From assembly GCA_937981985.1 (NCBI GenBank), contig CALJNB010000096.1, positions 1-44,723 on the forward strand: 44,723 nucleotides of DNA, written 5' to 3'. Positions 8,229 through 16,703 of this stretch are shown here, piece by piece. The DNA is from an uncultured bacterium. Its GTDB lineage: Bacteria > Myxococcota_A > Bradymonadia > Bradymonadales > Bradymonadaceae. The translations under genes were made by a program, and so were the position numbers. Every line of letters starts with the position of its first letter. Within the stretch, counting starts at the first letter, position 1. The notes below the pieces were generated by a model, which was given only the letters and a program-made list of their open reading frames with translations, had not been told where the DNA came from and searched no databases.

Positions 8229-8822
8229 ATGCTAAAACGAAATCATATCGAAGAATCTCCAGAAGGCTTTGACTTTGAAGCCGAGATGTTTCAACACGTT
8301 GATGCCCTGTATTCAAAAGCACTCAAATTCACGAAGAACGAAGTCGATGCTGAGGACTTGGTTCAGGACACCTATCTAAAGGCTTACCAAGGTTTAGATA
8401 AATTTAAGAAAGGTACCAACGCACGAGCTTGGTTATTTACAATATTAACCAATGATTTTATCAATAAGTTCAGACGTAAGAAGAAAGAACGTGAGATATT
8501 GGGGGGGCAGGATATAAACGTTGTTCGAAACAATTTCCATGATTTTCAAGCTATAGAACTCCAGCAAAATCCGGAAAGTAGAGCCGTTCATCATAGTTTT
8601 AGCGAAGAGATACGGACCGCACTTAGTCGTCTATCCAACGATTTTCGTACTGTAGTATTACTCGCGGACCTCAACGACTTGTCCTACAAAGAAATCGCCG
8701 AAATTTTGGATTGCCCTGTAGGAACTGTGATGAGCCGGCTCTTTCGGGGGCGAAGCTTGCTCCGACAAGAACTCGAGAAATATGCGAAAACCGAAGGAAT
8801 ACTTAAGCTAGCGCCCTGCTAG
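8229..8822 (+). CDS. RNA polymerase sigma factor, ECF type
   Basis: A 197-residue sigma70-family factor of the ECF group, with only regions 2 and 4. Region 2 runs about 25-95 and includes DAEDLVQDTYLKAYQ (core binding) and ARAWLFTILTN with FINKFRRKKKE (-10 recognition). Region 4 runs about 135-190 and includes LSYKEIAEILDCPVGTVMSRL, the helix-turn-helix for the -35 element. GGAG precedes the ATG. No anti-sigma factor is evident. The next gene encodes a small membrane protein 39 bases downstream, which could regulate it, but it lacks a recognisable zinc-type anti-sigma domain. A 17-spaced promoter and a repeat lie upstream. Confidence 0.92.
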   Translation: MLKRNHIEESPEGFDFEAEMFQHVDALYSKALKFTKNEVDAEDLVQDTYLKAYQGLDKFKKGTNARAWLFTILTNDFINKFRRKKKEREILGGQDINVVRNNFHDFQAIELQQNPESRAVHHSFSEEIRTALSRLSNDFRTVVLLADLNDLSYKEIAEILDCPVGTVMSRLFRGRSLLRQELEKYAKTEGILKLAPC

Positions 8823-8861
8823 TCTTCCTAAAGTCGAATAACTCGTGGTAGGTTCTCGACC

Positions 8862-9326
8862 ATGTGGCCTGAATATATACATCACCTATTTTTACAAGTT
8901 CCAACTACCGGAACCATCGGGATGGCAGTCCTTGGAATTGTTTACGTCAAAAAACCGGCCGAAAATTTGGAGCAATTACTTCGTTTTTTTGGCTGGGCGT
9001 TATTTTTCGTAAGTACCGTCACGGCAATCTCGGGAATTTTATCCGCGCCGGGAATTTTAGGCGGTGATGGGCCCGATGAGTTGTCGCATCATCGAAATTT
9101 TGGCGTGATGGTTTTCCTCTTAGTTGGCTTCGCAACGATCGGTTTTGAGGTCGGATTCAGAAGTACATCTTCTTTTTCTCATTATATTAAAAAAGCCGCT
9201 TCATTAATGTGGATTGGCGCGGCCGTTAGCGCATTTGCTGCCGGTCATTGGGGCGGTTCCGTCGTTCATTCAGATCAAATTCCGTGGGATAAAACTGCGC
9301 CAGCAATACAAAAATTGAAAAAATAG
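8862..9326 (+). CDS. Small four-helix membrane protein (DUF2231-like)
   Basis: A 154-residue protein with four predicted membrane helices, at about 14-30, 42-62, 82-100 and 113-130. His residues sit at helix ends (IHHLF, LSHHRNFG, GHWGGSVVHSD). The pattern of paired His and a GG-x-V motif resembles DUF2231 or b-type-haem-like four-helix membrane proteins, so haem binding is possible but only inferred. It follows the sigma factor gene by about 40 bases and may be co-transcribed with it. The HtrA gene follows after a 114-base gap that contains alternating hairpins. Confidence 0.7.
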   Translation: MWPEYIHHLFLQVPTTGTIGMAVLGIVYVKKPAENLEQLLRFFGWALFFVSTVTAISGILSAPGILGGDGPDELSHHRNFGVMVFLLVGFATIGFEVGFRSTSSFSHYIKKAASLMWIGAAVSAFAAGHWGGSVVHSDQIPWDKTAPAIQKLKK

Positions 9327-9383
9327 TTACAATCCTTCATACTGGGGAATGAATAAACAACCCAACTTGTTTTAATAAGGTCC

Positions 9384-9423
9384 AACCCACGTAAGTGGGG
9401 AAGAATTTTATTACTCGTGGGTT
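9384..9423 (+). promoter_or_regulatory. Alternative hairpin element in the htrA leader
   Basis: AACCCACG at 9384-9391 can pair with CGTGGGTT at 9416-9423, an eight-base perfect inverted repeat whose 3' arm ends just before the ribosome-binding site. The same CCCAC (9386-9390) can instead pair with the nearer GTGGG at 9395-9399 around a GTAA loop. The two structures exclude each other. Confidence 0.4.
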
Positions 9424-9440
9424 AGAAAAAGGAGTACCCT

Positions 9441-10736
9441 ATGAAGAAGCTTTTACTCGTCGTTTTATTAAGTTTCCCGAGTGTTGCCTTCGCCGAACTC
9501 CCCGACGTTGCTCGCCTTTTTGAAGAACAAAAATCTGCCGTAGTCTCAATAAAGACCGATCAAGGAAAAAGTTCATTCGAACTCGCTGTGTCCGGTAAAG
9601 GTACGGGAAAACAGGGAAGCGGTTTTGTGATTAGTAAAGATGGCTACATTTTAACGAATTATCATGTTATTGCGACAGCTGACACGATAACAGTGGCTTT
9701 TTCAAACGGTACATCTCATAAAGCTAATCTCGTAGGAAGTGATGAAAATCTGGATATAGCGCTCCTTAAGATCAAACCGAACAAGGAAATCAATTTTGTG
9801 AGGCTAGGAAAGTCCGAGCGTCTAAAAGTTGGTGCATGGGTAGTTGCCATCGGTAATCCTTTTGGTTTGGAGTATTCGGTGACAACCGGAATCGTGAGCG
9901 CGAAGGGTAGGAACTTAGGTGCGAATTTATACGATGATTTTATCCAAACCGATGCTTCGATCAACCCTGGTAATTCGGGCGGACCTCTTTTTGACATGGA
10001 CGGAAAAGTAATCGGCATCAACACGATGGTGATCCGAGACGGGCAAGGTATCGGTTTCGCTGTACCCATTGATGTTGTTAAGACGATTATCCCTCAGCTG
10101 AAAACTAAAGGATATGTGGCTCGAGGTTATATGGGAGTTGGCTTTCAAGACCTTGATAAAGAGCTTGCCGAATCTTATGACCTACCGATCAATCATGGTG
10201 TGCTTGTTGGAAACGTTGGAAAGTCGGGGCCGAGTGCTAAAGCAGGCTTGTTGCCAGGCGATGTACTCACACATATTGATGGAACGCGAATTAAAAGTCT
10301 TCCACAAATTTTTAGAAAAGTTGCACAAATTAGACCTGGTAAGAAAGTCGGGTTAGAGGTTCTGCGTGAAGGTAAGAAAAAGCGTTTATCGATCACTCTA
10401 GAAGAACGTCCCGACACAAAGCGCCCTAAGAAAAAAATGATTAGTAAGCGTCCTTATCATCCTGGTTTTGGTGCTAAAACTAAAGCTATCAACAGGGCGC
10501 TTTCTCGACGTTTGGGCGTTAAAACGGGCATAGGTGTTGTAGTCCAGTCCGTTCACGAGCAAACTCCAGCGAGCAAGATTTTGCGACCAGGCGATGTGAT
10601 TTTACAGGCAAATAAGACTGTAGTTTCAACTCCCGAAGAGCTTGATAGAGCGGTGTTGTCACAAAACAAAAGTAAGGCAATTCGATTCAAGTTAATGCGA
10701 CAAGGACAGACACATTTCGTTGCCACTCGCCTCTAA
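9441..10736 (+). CDS. degP: HtrA/DegP-family periplasmic serine protease
   Basis: A 431-residue exported trypsin-like protease with two PDZ domains, which degrades or holds misfolded envelope proteins. It has a signal peptide to about residue 18, ending in FAE. The catalytic triad is His75 (TNYHV), Asp105 (LDIALLK) and Ser179 in NPGNSGGPLFD. PDZ1 follows at about 230-325 (GYMGVGFQDL, then GVLVGNV and SGPSAKAGLLPGDVLTHIDG). A Lys-rich linker leads to PDZ2 at about 350-431 (GIGVVVQSVHEQTPASKILRPGDVI split across the fold). TNYHV differs from the common TNNHV but keeps the His. AAAAAGGAG precedes the ATG. The sigma factor two genes upstream might control envelope stress and this protease, which is inference only. 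Confidence 0.94.
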   Translation: MKKLLLVVLLSFPSVAFAELPDVARLFEEQKSAVVSIKTDQGKSSFELAVSGKGTGKQGSGFVISKDGYILTNYHVIATADTITVAFSNGTSHKANLVGSDENLDIALLKIKPNKEINFVRLGKSERLKVGAWVVAIGNPFGLEYSVTTGIVSAKGRNLGANLYDDFIQTDASINPGNSGGPLFDMDGKVIGINTMVIRDGQGIGFAVPIDVVKTIIPQLKTKGYVARGYMGVGFQDLDKELAESYDLPINHGVLVGNVGKSGPSAKAGLLPGDVLTHIDGTRIKSLPQIFRKVAQIRPGKKVGLEVLREGKKKRLSITLEERPDTKRPKKKMISKRPYHPGFGAKTKAINRALSRRLGVKTGIGVVVQSVHEQTPASKILRPGDVILQANKTVVSTPEELDRAVLSQNKSKAIRFKLMRQGQTHFVATRL

Positions 10737-10937
10737 ATATATCTCCTTCAAAAAACGTTTATCTACAATGGCCTAGCGCAGACAGACGCGACTATGAATA
10801 CTGGGTTTGTGGAGATCTCTGCCAGCCGGCATCATGTTTGCCGAATTACTATTAATGACGTGGTACTTTGTTGGGGATCGAGCAATCACGGTAAAACAAG
10901 TCCTCCCTAAAAAGACTTTGAATCACGGCAGCGTTAT

Positions 10938-11900
10938 TTATTCACTCCCGTTGACAACGCTTCCGTCACCCTTTCTCCACTCAGACTCGCCAATCGGGCT
11001 TTTTTCTAACCCATCAAAAACAATCGGTAAGGACTCTGCGATAGGAAAACCTTGCGCGTTCTGTGCGTGAATCTGGAGATGGGGACTATAGCTCCGCCCG
11101 GAGTTTCCGCATGCTCCAACAGGATCTCCAATTTTAATTTCGTCACCAATCTCGACTTTTACAGATTGATGCTGCAGATGTTGGAGGTAAATATAGACAT
11201 CTTTTTTAACGCGTATGACAACATGATTACCCCGCGCTTTTTCTAAGGTCGCTGGTATTTCATCATTTTCGTTATCCGGCTCGTCGTTTTCAACCTGCAT
11301 CACTTTCCCGTTTACCGGTGATAAAATAGTTTTTCCAAAGCAAAAATGGTCCGAGTTTTTCTTTCCATCTAAGGCAAAGGTTTTTCCGTCCTTACGAACA
11401 ACGAAGTCATAAGCCCAACGGTGGGCAGGTGTCGTATTATGATAATTTCGCTTTGCTTCGTCGCCGCCCTGAGTCGTGTACCACTCTCCCTTGAAGGGAA
11501 GCTTGACGGCAAAGTCTTGTTTCCAGTTCTCTGTCGATAGCGGTGCTGGAATGAGAGGCTGCATACCTACGACGCCGACAACAAGTGCAACTAGGAACGC
11601 AAGAGTTCTAGATTTTCGTAATGTCGGCGGTTTCAGTAATGAACGGAAAACACCCCACGTTAAAATAGGTATGGTCATCATACTTAAGGTTGGAATAAAT
11701 TGAGTCAGGAAACGAATCGATGTTTCACCCAGACGCATGAAAACGATGCTCCAGAAGATCATCATCATAAACGCGAGAAAGCCTACCGCATAAACCCATA
11801 CTTCCAATTTTTGTTCGGCGGGATCTTGTACGCCCGACGGAGCTGTAAAGTCCTGATCATCTGCGATGATTGTTGATTTTGATTTTTTTTCGTCTTCCAT
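10938..11900 (-). CDS. M23-family peptidase with N-terminal membrane helices
   Basis: A 320-residue protein. Three hydrophobic helices occupy about residues 33-130, and the last of them precedes an extracytoplasmic LytM/M23 domain. Zinc ligands are visible as AHRWAYDF (H-x4-D) and HLQIHAQ (HxH) near the C-terminus, with LQHLQH and GACGNSGRS in the expected places. M23 enzymes cleave cross-links in peptidoglycan or act as activators of amidases. Membrane-tethered M23 proteins of this layout are seen in many bacteria. It lies about 50 bases downstream of the MFS gene on the same strand and converges with degP across 200 bases where I see no gene. Confidence 0.85.
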   Translation of the reverse strand: MEDEKKSKSTIIADDQDFTAPSGVQDPAEQKLEVWVYAVGFLAFMMMIFWSIVFMRLGETSIRFLTQFIPTLSMMTIPILTWGVFRSLLKPPTLRKSRTLAFLVALVVGVVGMQPLIPAPLSTENWKQDFAVKLPFKGEWYTTQGGDEAKRNYHNTTPAHRWAYDFVVRKDGKTFALDGKKNSDHFCFGKTILSPVNGKVMQVENDEPDNENDEIPATLEKARGNHVVIRVKKDVYIYLQHLQHQSVKVEIGDEIKIGDPVGACGNSGRSYSPHLQIHAQNAQGFPIAESLPIVFDGLEKSPIGESEWRKGDGSVVNGSE

Positions 11901-11953
11901 ATCGTTTAACTACCGCTGTATCTGTCACGAGTAGTAGAACCTTGGAAGCCAGA

Positions 11954-13348
11954 TTACAATACAATTTGAGCTGCATTTTTTCGTGGTATGAAAGGGTTTA
12001 AGGCTAGGCCGGCAACGGCTAATGCGGTTAACACAAGCATTGCGTTCGAATAACGAGCACCCATACCGAGCCCCTCAAAACCCAACCAACTAAGCGCATC
12101 GACGGCTTGAAGTTCTACCGCTGTAACCGATATTGCAACCCCAAAGGCGCCACCGATAAAAAAGATCATCATAAAAATTCCTACCCCTACTCCCGTTATT
12201 TCTTTCGGGACGATGAGGCTTACGGCCGTTACCGACGGACTTTGAATTCCCGCGAATCCTATACCGTAAAGACCCATGCCAACCGCGACGCCGATTGGGC
12301 TTCCCCCGGTGTAAAATGCCGTAATTAGGTTTCCGAGAATCAAGAAAATAGTACCGATAAATATCGGACAATGAGCGCCGCGATTGCTTCCCATTTGTCC
12401 GAACTTAGGAGAAAGAAATGCAATTGCAATAGCGCCAGGGATCAAGACAACGCCTGTCCAAATCGGAGCTAATTTATTGACCTCTGTTAGGAAGATCGGG
12501 ACTAAAACGATCGTTCCAAATCGAGTGGCGTTAGATAAAAAAGCAACAAAACAGGTCGCGAGATATTGCCCGTTCCTCAAAATCGCTGGCGGAGCAAAGG
12601 GCGTTTGGGTTCTGTTAATCCAAATCCAAAAACCCATCAATAAGATCAAACCTAAGGCAACGATCGATGCAAAGTGAAGCGTTGCGCCGGTATTTTTCAA
12701 GACCTGAAAGCTGTAAATTAAAGCGCTCACGCCACCACCCATCAATAAAGCACCAACGAGGTCAAAGGTGGCGTTTTTACTGCGCGTGTCCATTGTTTTA
12801 GGAATAGCTTTAAAGGCGAAGGGCCAAATGAATAACGATAAGCCGGCGAAAAGAAACACAACGCGCCAGCTATAGGATTGGAGAATAATGCCGCCGATGA
12901 AGGGACCAATGCTCGCAGCTACACCTACGACGCTTAAGATGACTCCCATCGCCCAACCCCGGTCTTGCGGCGAAAAGAGTCTAGCGATCATGCTAGAACC
13001 CAGGACGGGCAGCGCAGCGGCTCCGGCGCCATGGAAGCCGCGCAATATGATCGCTATTTCAATGGACGGCGACAATGCGACCGCGATGGCTCCGAATCCG
13101 AAAACGAGGAGACCGGCAAGATAGAGTCTTCGCATACCTACGATGTCTCCGATTCTACCGTTAATAGCGCTGAATATGCCAAACATGAGGGCATACACGG
13201 TGGATATCCAACCGTAGGTGCCTTCGGTGACGTTGAAATCTCGTCCGACAAAGGGGAGGGCGAGGTTAATCATGGTTCCGTTAATTACAGCAAAGAAAAC
13301 GACCGCTGAAAATATAATCAGAGCAGATTTTGAACCCTTAGATTTCAT
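11954..13348 (-). CDS. MFS transporter, 14-TM drug:H+ antiporter-2 type
   Basis: A 464-residue major facilitator with about 14 hydrophobic segments. Loop 2-3 carries the motif GRIGDIVGMRR, the MFS motif A of proton antiporters. The start LIIFSAVVFFAVINGTMINLALP resembles EmrB/QacA proteins, in which the 'MINLALP' strand is conserved. A motif-C-like region (GVAASIGPFIGGII) in helix 5 marks an exporter. A substrate cannot be assigned; multidrug or metabolite export is likely. It follows the CcmH-like gene by 14 bases. No membrane fusion protein or regulator gene is adjacent. Confidence 0.88.
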   Translation of the reverse strand: MKSKGSKSALIIFSAVVFFAVINGTMINLALPFVGRDFNVTEGTYGWISTVYALMFGIFSAINGRIGDIVGMRRLYLAGLLVFGFGAIAVALSPSIEIAIILRGFHGAGAAALPVLGSSMIARLFSPQDRGWAMGVILSVVGVAASIGPFIGGIILQSYSWRVVFLFAGLSLFIWPFAFKAIPKTMDTRSKNATFDLVGALLMGGGVSALIYSFQVLKNTGATLHFASIVALGLILLMGFWIWINRTQTPFAPPAILRNGQYLATCFVAFLSNATRFGTIVLVPIFLTEVNKLAPIWTGVVLIPGAIAIAFLSPKFGQMGSNRGAHCPIFIGTIFLILGNLITAFYTGGSPIGVAVGMGLYGIGFAGIQSPSVTAVSLIVPKEITGVGVGIFMMIFFIGGAFGVAISVTAVELQAVDALSWLGFEGLGMGARYSNAMLVLTALAVAGLALNPFIPRKNAAQIVL

Positions 13349-13362
13349 GTGTTGACGGGGTT

Positions 13363-13857
13363 TTAATCTTGATATTGCGCCCGAAGTTCATTCAGATATT
13401 CGTCGTCGCTATTCTCTTCCAGCTTTTCTTCGTCTCTATCATCCTCTTGAATTTGCTTTTCGATACGGTTGCGAGAGATAAAAACGATGGCCGAGATCGA
13501 AATGAGAAATGCGAATCCGATACCAATAAATAACCCGAAATTATCCCACCAAGGCGGCTCAGACATTCGGTACTCTTCGCCATATTCTTCGAAAAGCGTT
13601 TCTTTGATCTCGTCTACTTTTTTGCCTTGGGCCGCCCAAACTTGAATATCGCGTCGAACATCTGCTGCCGCCGGAGAGGTGCACATGGCGAGGGTTTTAC
13701 CGGGGCAAAATGGTGATAAGACTTGTTGATTCACTTGGTTCGCGACCTGATACACTTTCCCATCAGCAACGATCTCTTTGGGTTGAACAGGCTGCGCGTA
13801 TAGAGAGGCCGTCGCGAAGATTGTAAGTACGAAGGAGATAAGAAAATGTTTTTTCAT
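13363..13857 (-). CDS. ccmH: CcmH/NrfF-family cytochrome c maturation-like protein
   Basis: A 164-residue protein with a signal peptide (about 1-21), a short periplasmic helical domain, one transmembrane helix (about 110-130) and an acidic cytosolic tail. The domain has the CcmH signature: a Cys motif followed by SPAAADVRRDI, then GKKVDEIKETLFEEYGEEYRMSEPPWW. In classical CcmH the Cys pair is LRCxxCQ, but here it is CPGKTLAMC (Cys51 and Cys59, seven residues between), a variant I recall from other phyla. CcmH reduces apocytochrome c for haem attachment. No other ccm gene is nearby, so the job is uncertain. It lies between the M61 and MFS genes. Confidence 0.8.
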   Translation of the reverse strand: MKKHFLISFVLTIFATASLYAQPVQPKEIVADGKVYQVANQVNQQVLSPFCPGKTLAMCTSPAAADVRRDIQVWAAQGKKVDEIKETLFEEYGEEYRMSEPPWWDNFGLFIGIGFAFLISISAIVFISRNRIEKQIQEDDRDEEKLEENSDDEYLNELRAQYQD

Positions 13858-13941
13858 GAAATATCCAAGAGAATTGTGGCAGCTTACTCAAACTTAGCTA
13901 TGGATCAACCATAATTCAGTCCCTGTCTAACACCTTCGCCT

Positions 13942-15663
13942 CTATTTGATCCAGTTTTCCAGTCTATTTTTGGCAGCTGTGTCAGCGTCTTCGTTGATAG
14001 AAAATGTATATTCTCCGGTTTTACACGCATGGAGTTCAATCCGCGTATTGAATAACATCCCGTTTCTAAATCCTGAGAAAATAAGGGTGTCTTTTGCAAT
14101 GTGTACTTTTAGTCGCGTAGATAGATCGCCGGAAAAGCGTCTGTTATCTATAGCTATTATCTCGTCGTTGGGATGTAGTTTCCCCATCGCGGGACTACCA
14201 TCATCAACCGACTTAATTTTCGTACCGTCCAACTGGATTCCCAGGTAAGGAATTTCTTCGCTTTTCCAAGTTAAGGTTAATCCAAAAGGTTTGAAAAACG
14301 AGTTCCAATCCGGGTCGACAGTACCGCGGACGAATTTATCGAAGAATTCCTTGCTCTCGATCTCTCCCACGATTTGTACGATCGATTCATAAGAACCCTC
14401 TGGATATCCTTTGTCTCCAGAATGATGAGCCCATAAATACGCTAATACGTCATCGAGCGATTTCGTCCCGCCAGATTCTAAGCGAATTTTTAGATCCAGG
14501 ATTAGGCTGATTAATGCGCCCTTTAAATAGTAAGATATATTACTATTTTGATTGGTGGGATGTGGTCGGTACAGTCTAATCCACGTGTCAATACTTGCGT
14601 CTTCCAGCGAGCAGATCTCTCTTCCCGGCGTTTGTTCCAATCTCGCAATCATCTTTGCGACCCCTTGAAGATAAACGTCTCGACTTATTAGTCCCGCTCT
14701 TTGTAAAATTAAATCGTCATAATAGGAGGTGATTCCTTCAACCGTCCACATATCTCGAGTGTAATTTTCGTTTTGATAATCAAAGTTATTGAACGCAGCT
14801 GGTTTGATACGTTTTACGTTCCAGGTATGAAAGAATTCATGAGAGACCAAACCCAAAAAGCTCCGATAGGTTTCGTCTTCATTTGATGACCTTTCATTAA
14901 TCGGCGCGCTTCTAAAACTATTCCTAGGGACCATTAATGCGGTGCTGTTCCGGTGTTCTAATCCGCCGTAGTCTTTTTCGGTCAAGTGCGTAATGAAGGC
15001 AAAGGATTCGTAGGGAAGTTTGCTTTCAAATATTTTCGCCGCAGTTCGGATGACCTTTTTGGTATCACGAACAATCTGACTGGCATCATAATTACCTTCC
15101 CCCCAAAATTCGAATCGGTGTTGTTTTCCGAGTACATCGAAATCTAGAGCATGATTATTCCCTACTTCTATCGGGCAGTCGATCAGCATATCATAATCGT
15201 CGGCATAGAAGGTGGACGGACCTATTCTGCGAAGACCGGTTGTGACTTCCCAATCGGTATTAACGATTTCTACGGAAATGGTACTTTTGGGGTTGTTTGG
15301 AATGTATAAAAACGTCGCGGGCCCGTGAATGAATGCATGAGTATTATCGAAGTGATTATAACGTACATTTAGGGTCTGACCATAGAGGCGATAAATAACG
15401 GTAAGTTCGCTAATGTCCTTACAGTCAACTTCCCATGTGCTTTTGCTTTGCTTGTGAGCATTTCTCTTTTCACCCTTTTTATCAACTACGCTTAATGAGC
15501 TTAAAAACTGAGCATACTCTCGAACGAGATAGCTGCCAGGAGTCCAAACGGGAAGCGCTAGAGTGAGCTTCGAAGTTTCCCCAATTTCGGATATGTCGAG
15601 TCGAACATCTAAATACCCTGATGCTACAGATTCAAGATCGAGAGTGTATTGAAGCTTTTTCAT
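13942..15663 (-). CDS. M61-family metallopeptidase (glycyl-aminopeptidase type) with PDZ domain
   Basis: A 573-residue protein. The N-terminal beta-rich domain (about 1-180) is typical of M61, and the catalytic domain bears the zinc motif HEFFH (His275-His279) in SHEFFHTWNVKRIKP. A third ligand, Glu309 (WTVEGITSYYDD), follows about 30 residues later. Both are diagnostic of M61. The C-terminal 100 residues form a PDZ-like domain (YLGIQLDG, then DDGSPAMGKLHPNDEIIAIDN). No clear signal peptide is present, so it is probably cytosolic. The reductase-type SDR gene ends two bases before this start, so the two are co-transcribed. The biological substrate is unknown. Confidence 0.9.
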   Translation of the reverse strand: MKKLQYTLDLESVASGYLDVRLDISEIGETSKLTLALPVWTPGSYLVREYAQFLSSLSVVDKKGEKRNAHKQSKSTWEVDCKDISELTVIYRLYGQTLNVRYNHFDNTHAFIHGPATFLYIPNNPKSTISVEIVNTDWEVTTGLRRIGPSTFYADDYDMLIDCPIEVGNNHALDFDVLGKQHRFEFWGEGNYDASQIVRDTKKVIRTAAKIFESKLPYESFAFITHLTEKDYGGLEHRNSTALMVPRNSFRSAPINERSSNEDETYRSFLGLVSHEFFHTWNVKRIKPAAFNNFDYQNENYTRDMWTVEGITSYYDDLILQRAGLISRDVYLQGVAKMIARLEQTPGREICSLEDASIDTWIRLYRPHPTNQNSNISYYLKGALISLILDLKIRLESGGTKSLDDVLAYLWAHHSGDKGYPEGSYESIVQIVGEIESKEFFDKFVRGTVDPDWNSFFKPFGLTLTWKSEEIPYLGIQLDGTKIKSVDDGSPAMGKLHPNDEIIAIDNRRFSGDLSTRLKVHIAKDTLIFSGFRNGMLFNTRIELHACKTGEYTFSINEDADTAAKNRLENWIK

Positions 15664-15665
15664 AA

Positions 15666-16703
15666 TTAGTGGGTTTCGTAATAGTCGATTAAAATTGGTA
15701 AATAGCTGGAAAGATGGGGGCAGGAAATACCGTAGCCCGCAAGTAAGCGGGTCGCATTAGATGCATCGTATGCTGCGTTATATGTGAAGTAGTTCAGAAC
15801 CTCTTTAGGAACGCCCGTGATTTTTTCGATATTTCTGCTTTCTGCGGCCCGTTTAAATATAGAATTAGGAATCGATGCAGCTGCAGGCTTTTTTCCTAAA
15901 GATTTTAGCGAAAGGGAAATGATTTCTGTTGGGACCATCGGATTGGAATCACATATATGAAAAACCTGTCCTTTTGATTGATCGTCGGTGCCCAAGGCCA
16001 GGATTGCTTTTGTTGCGAAATCGATGGGAATGATATTCACTCCCGATGTTCCCGAGCGAACGTTAAGTGAGGGCAGCCAACTTGGGAGTTCGTTTAAGAG
16101 TTTAAATAGGTAATACGGGCCATCGAATTTTTCAGTTTTCCCACTTCGTGAATCGCCGACAATGATTGCCGGTCGGAAAATTGCAAATGGCAGCGTTGAC
16201 TTTTGAACTTCGATCTCTGCAAGGAATTTTGTTGATTCGTAAAAATTGTTATGGCTTTGTCCTTCGTCCAGTTCATCCTCGAAGATCAGCCCTTCTCTTT
16301 TACCGGCCACATAACATGTTGAAATATAGTTAAATTGCACGAGGTTCTTAATGGAGGCCGTAAACTCAATTATCTTCTGTGTACCTGTCACATTTACCCG
16401 ATGAGCCACTTCTTCTTTGACGGCCAAGTCGTAAATTGCCGCAAGATGCCAAACGTAAGTCAGTCTCTTTAAAAGAAGGCCTGGGTTGTCGATTCCCAGA
16501 TCATCTTGAGTGATATCACCGATGACCAACTCTACCCTTGATTCCCAGTTATTATTTTGGATTTTTTTCTGGGCTGTTGAAAAGGAACGTCGCGTGACAA
16601 GGGCTACGACTTTATCGTTTGGGTGTTTGGCCAAAAGTTCGTCAATAATATGAGAAGTTAAGAAGCCGGGAAATCCCGTAAAGAAATGTGTGTTATGTTT
16701 CAT
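15666..16703 (-). CDS. Thioester-reductase-type NAD(P)-dependent SDR
   Basis: A 345-residue extended short-chain dehydrogenase. The cofactor motif TGFPGFL stands near the N-terminus. VWHLAAIYDL and NVTGTQKIIEF follow, and the catalytic Tyr-Lys is in FYESTKFLAE (YxxxK). A FRPAIIVGDS motif follows. This is the style of NAD_binding_4/male-sterility reductases that reduce thioesters or act as epimerases. The start is placed at ATG 16703, because the histidine kinase stop overlaps it (TAATG) and AAGG lies about eight bases upstream. An ATG at 16715 also exists but has that AAGG directly against it. Translation is coupled to the kinase. Substrate is unknown. Confidence 0.85.
   Translation of the reverse strand: MKHNTHFFTGFPGFLTSHIIDELLAKHPNDKVVALVTRRSFSTAQKKIQNNNWESRVELVIGDITQDDLGIDNPGLLLKRLTYVWHLAAIYDLAVKEEVAHRVNVTGTQKIIEFTASIKNLVQFNYISTCYVAGKREGLIFEDELDEGQSHNNFYESTKFLAEIEVQKSTLPFAIFRPAIIVGDSRSGKTEKFDGPYYLFKLLNELPSWLPSLNVRSGTSGVNIIPIDFATKAILALGTDDQSKGQVFHICDSNPMVPTEIISLSLKSLGKKPAAASIPNSIFKRAAESRNIEKITGVPKEVLNYFTYNAAYDASNATRLLAGYGISCPHLSSYLPILIDYYETH

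Noticed and set aside
10737..10937. Possible small gene between degP and the M23 gene
   Set aside because: Open frames here run into the M23 coding region on the opposite strand and have no ribosome-binding site or family resemblance.
12965..13309. 114-codon plus-strand open frame opposite the MFS gene
   Set aside because: It is antisense to transmembrane helices and motif A of a well-supported transporter.
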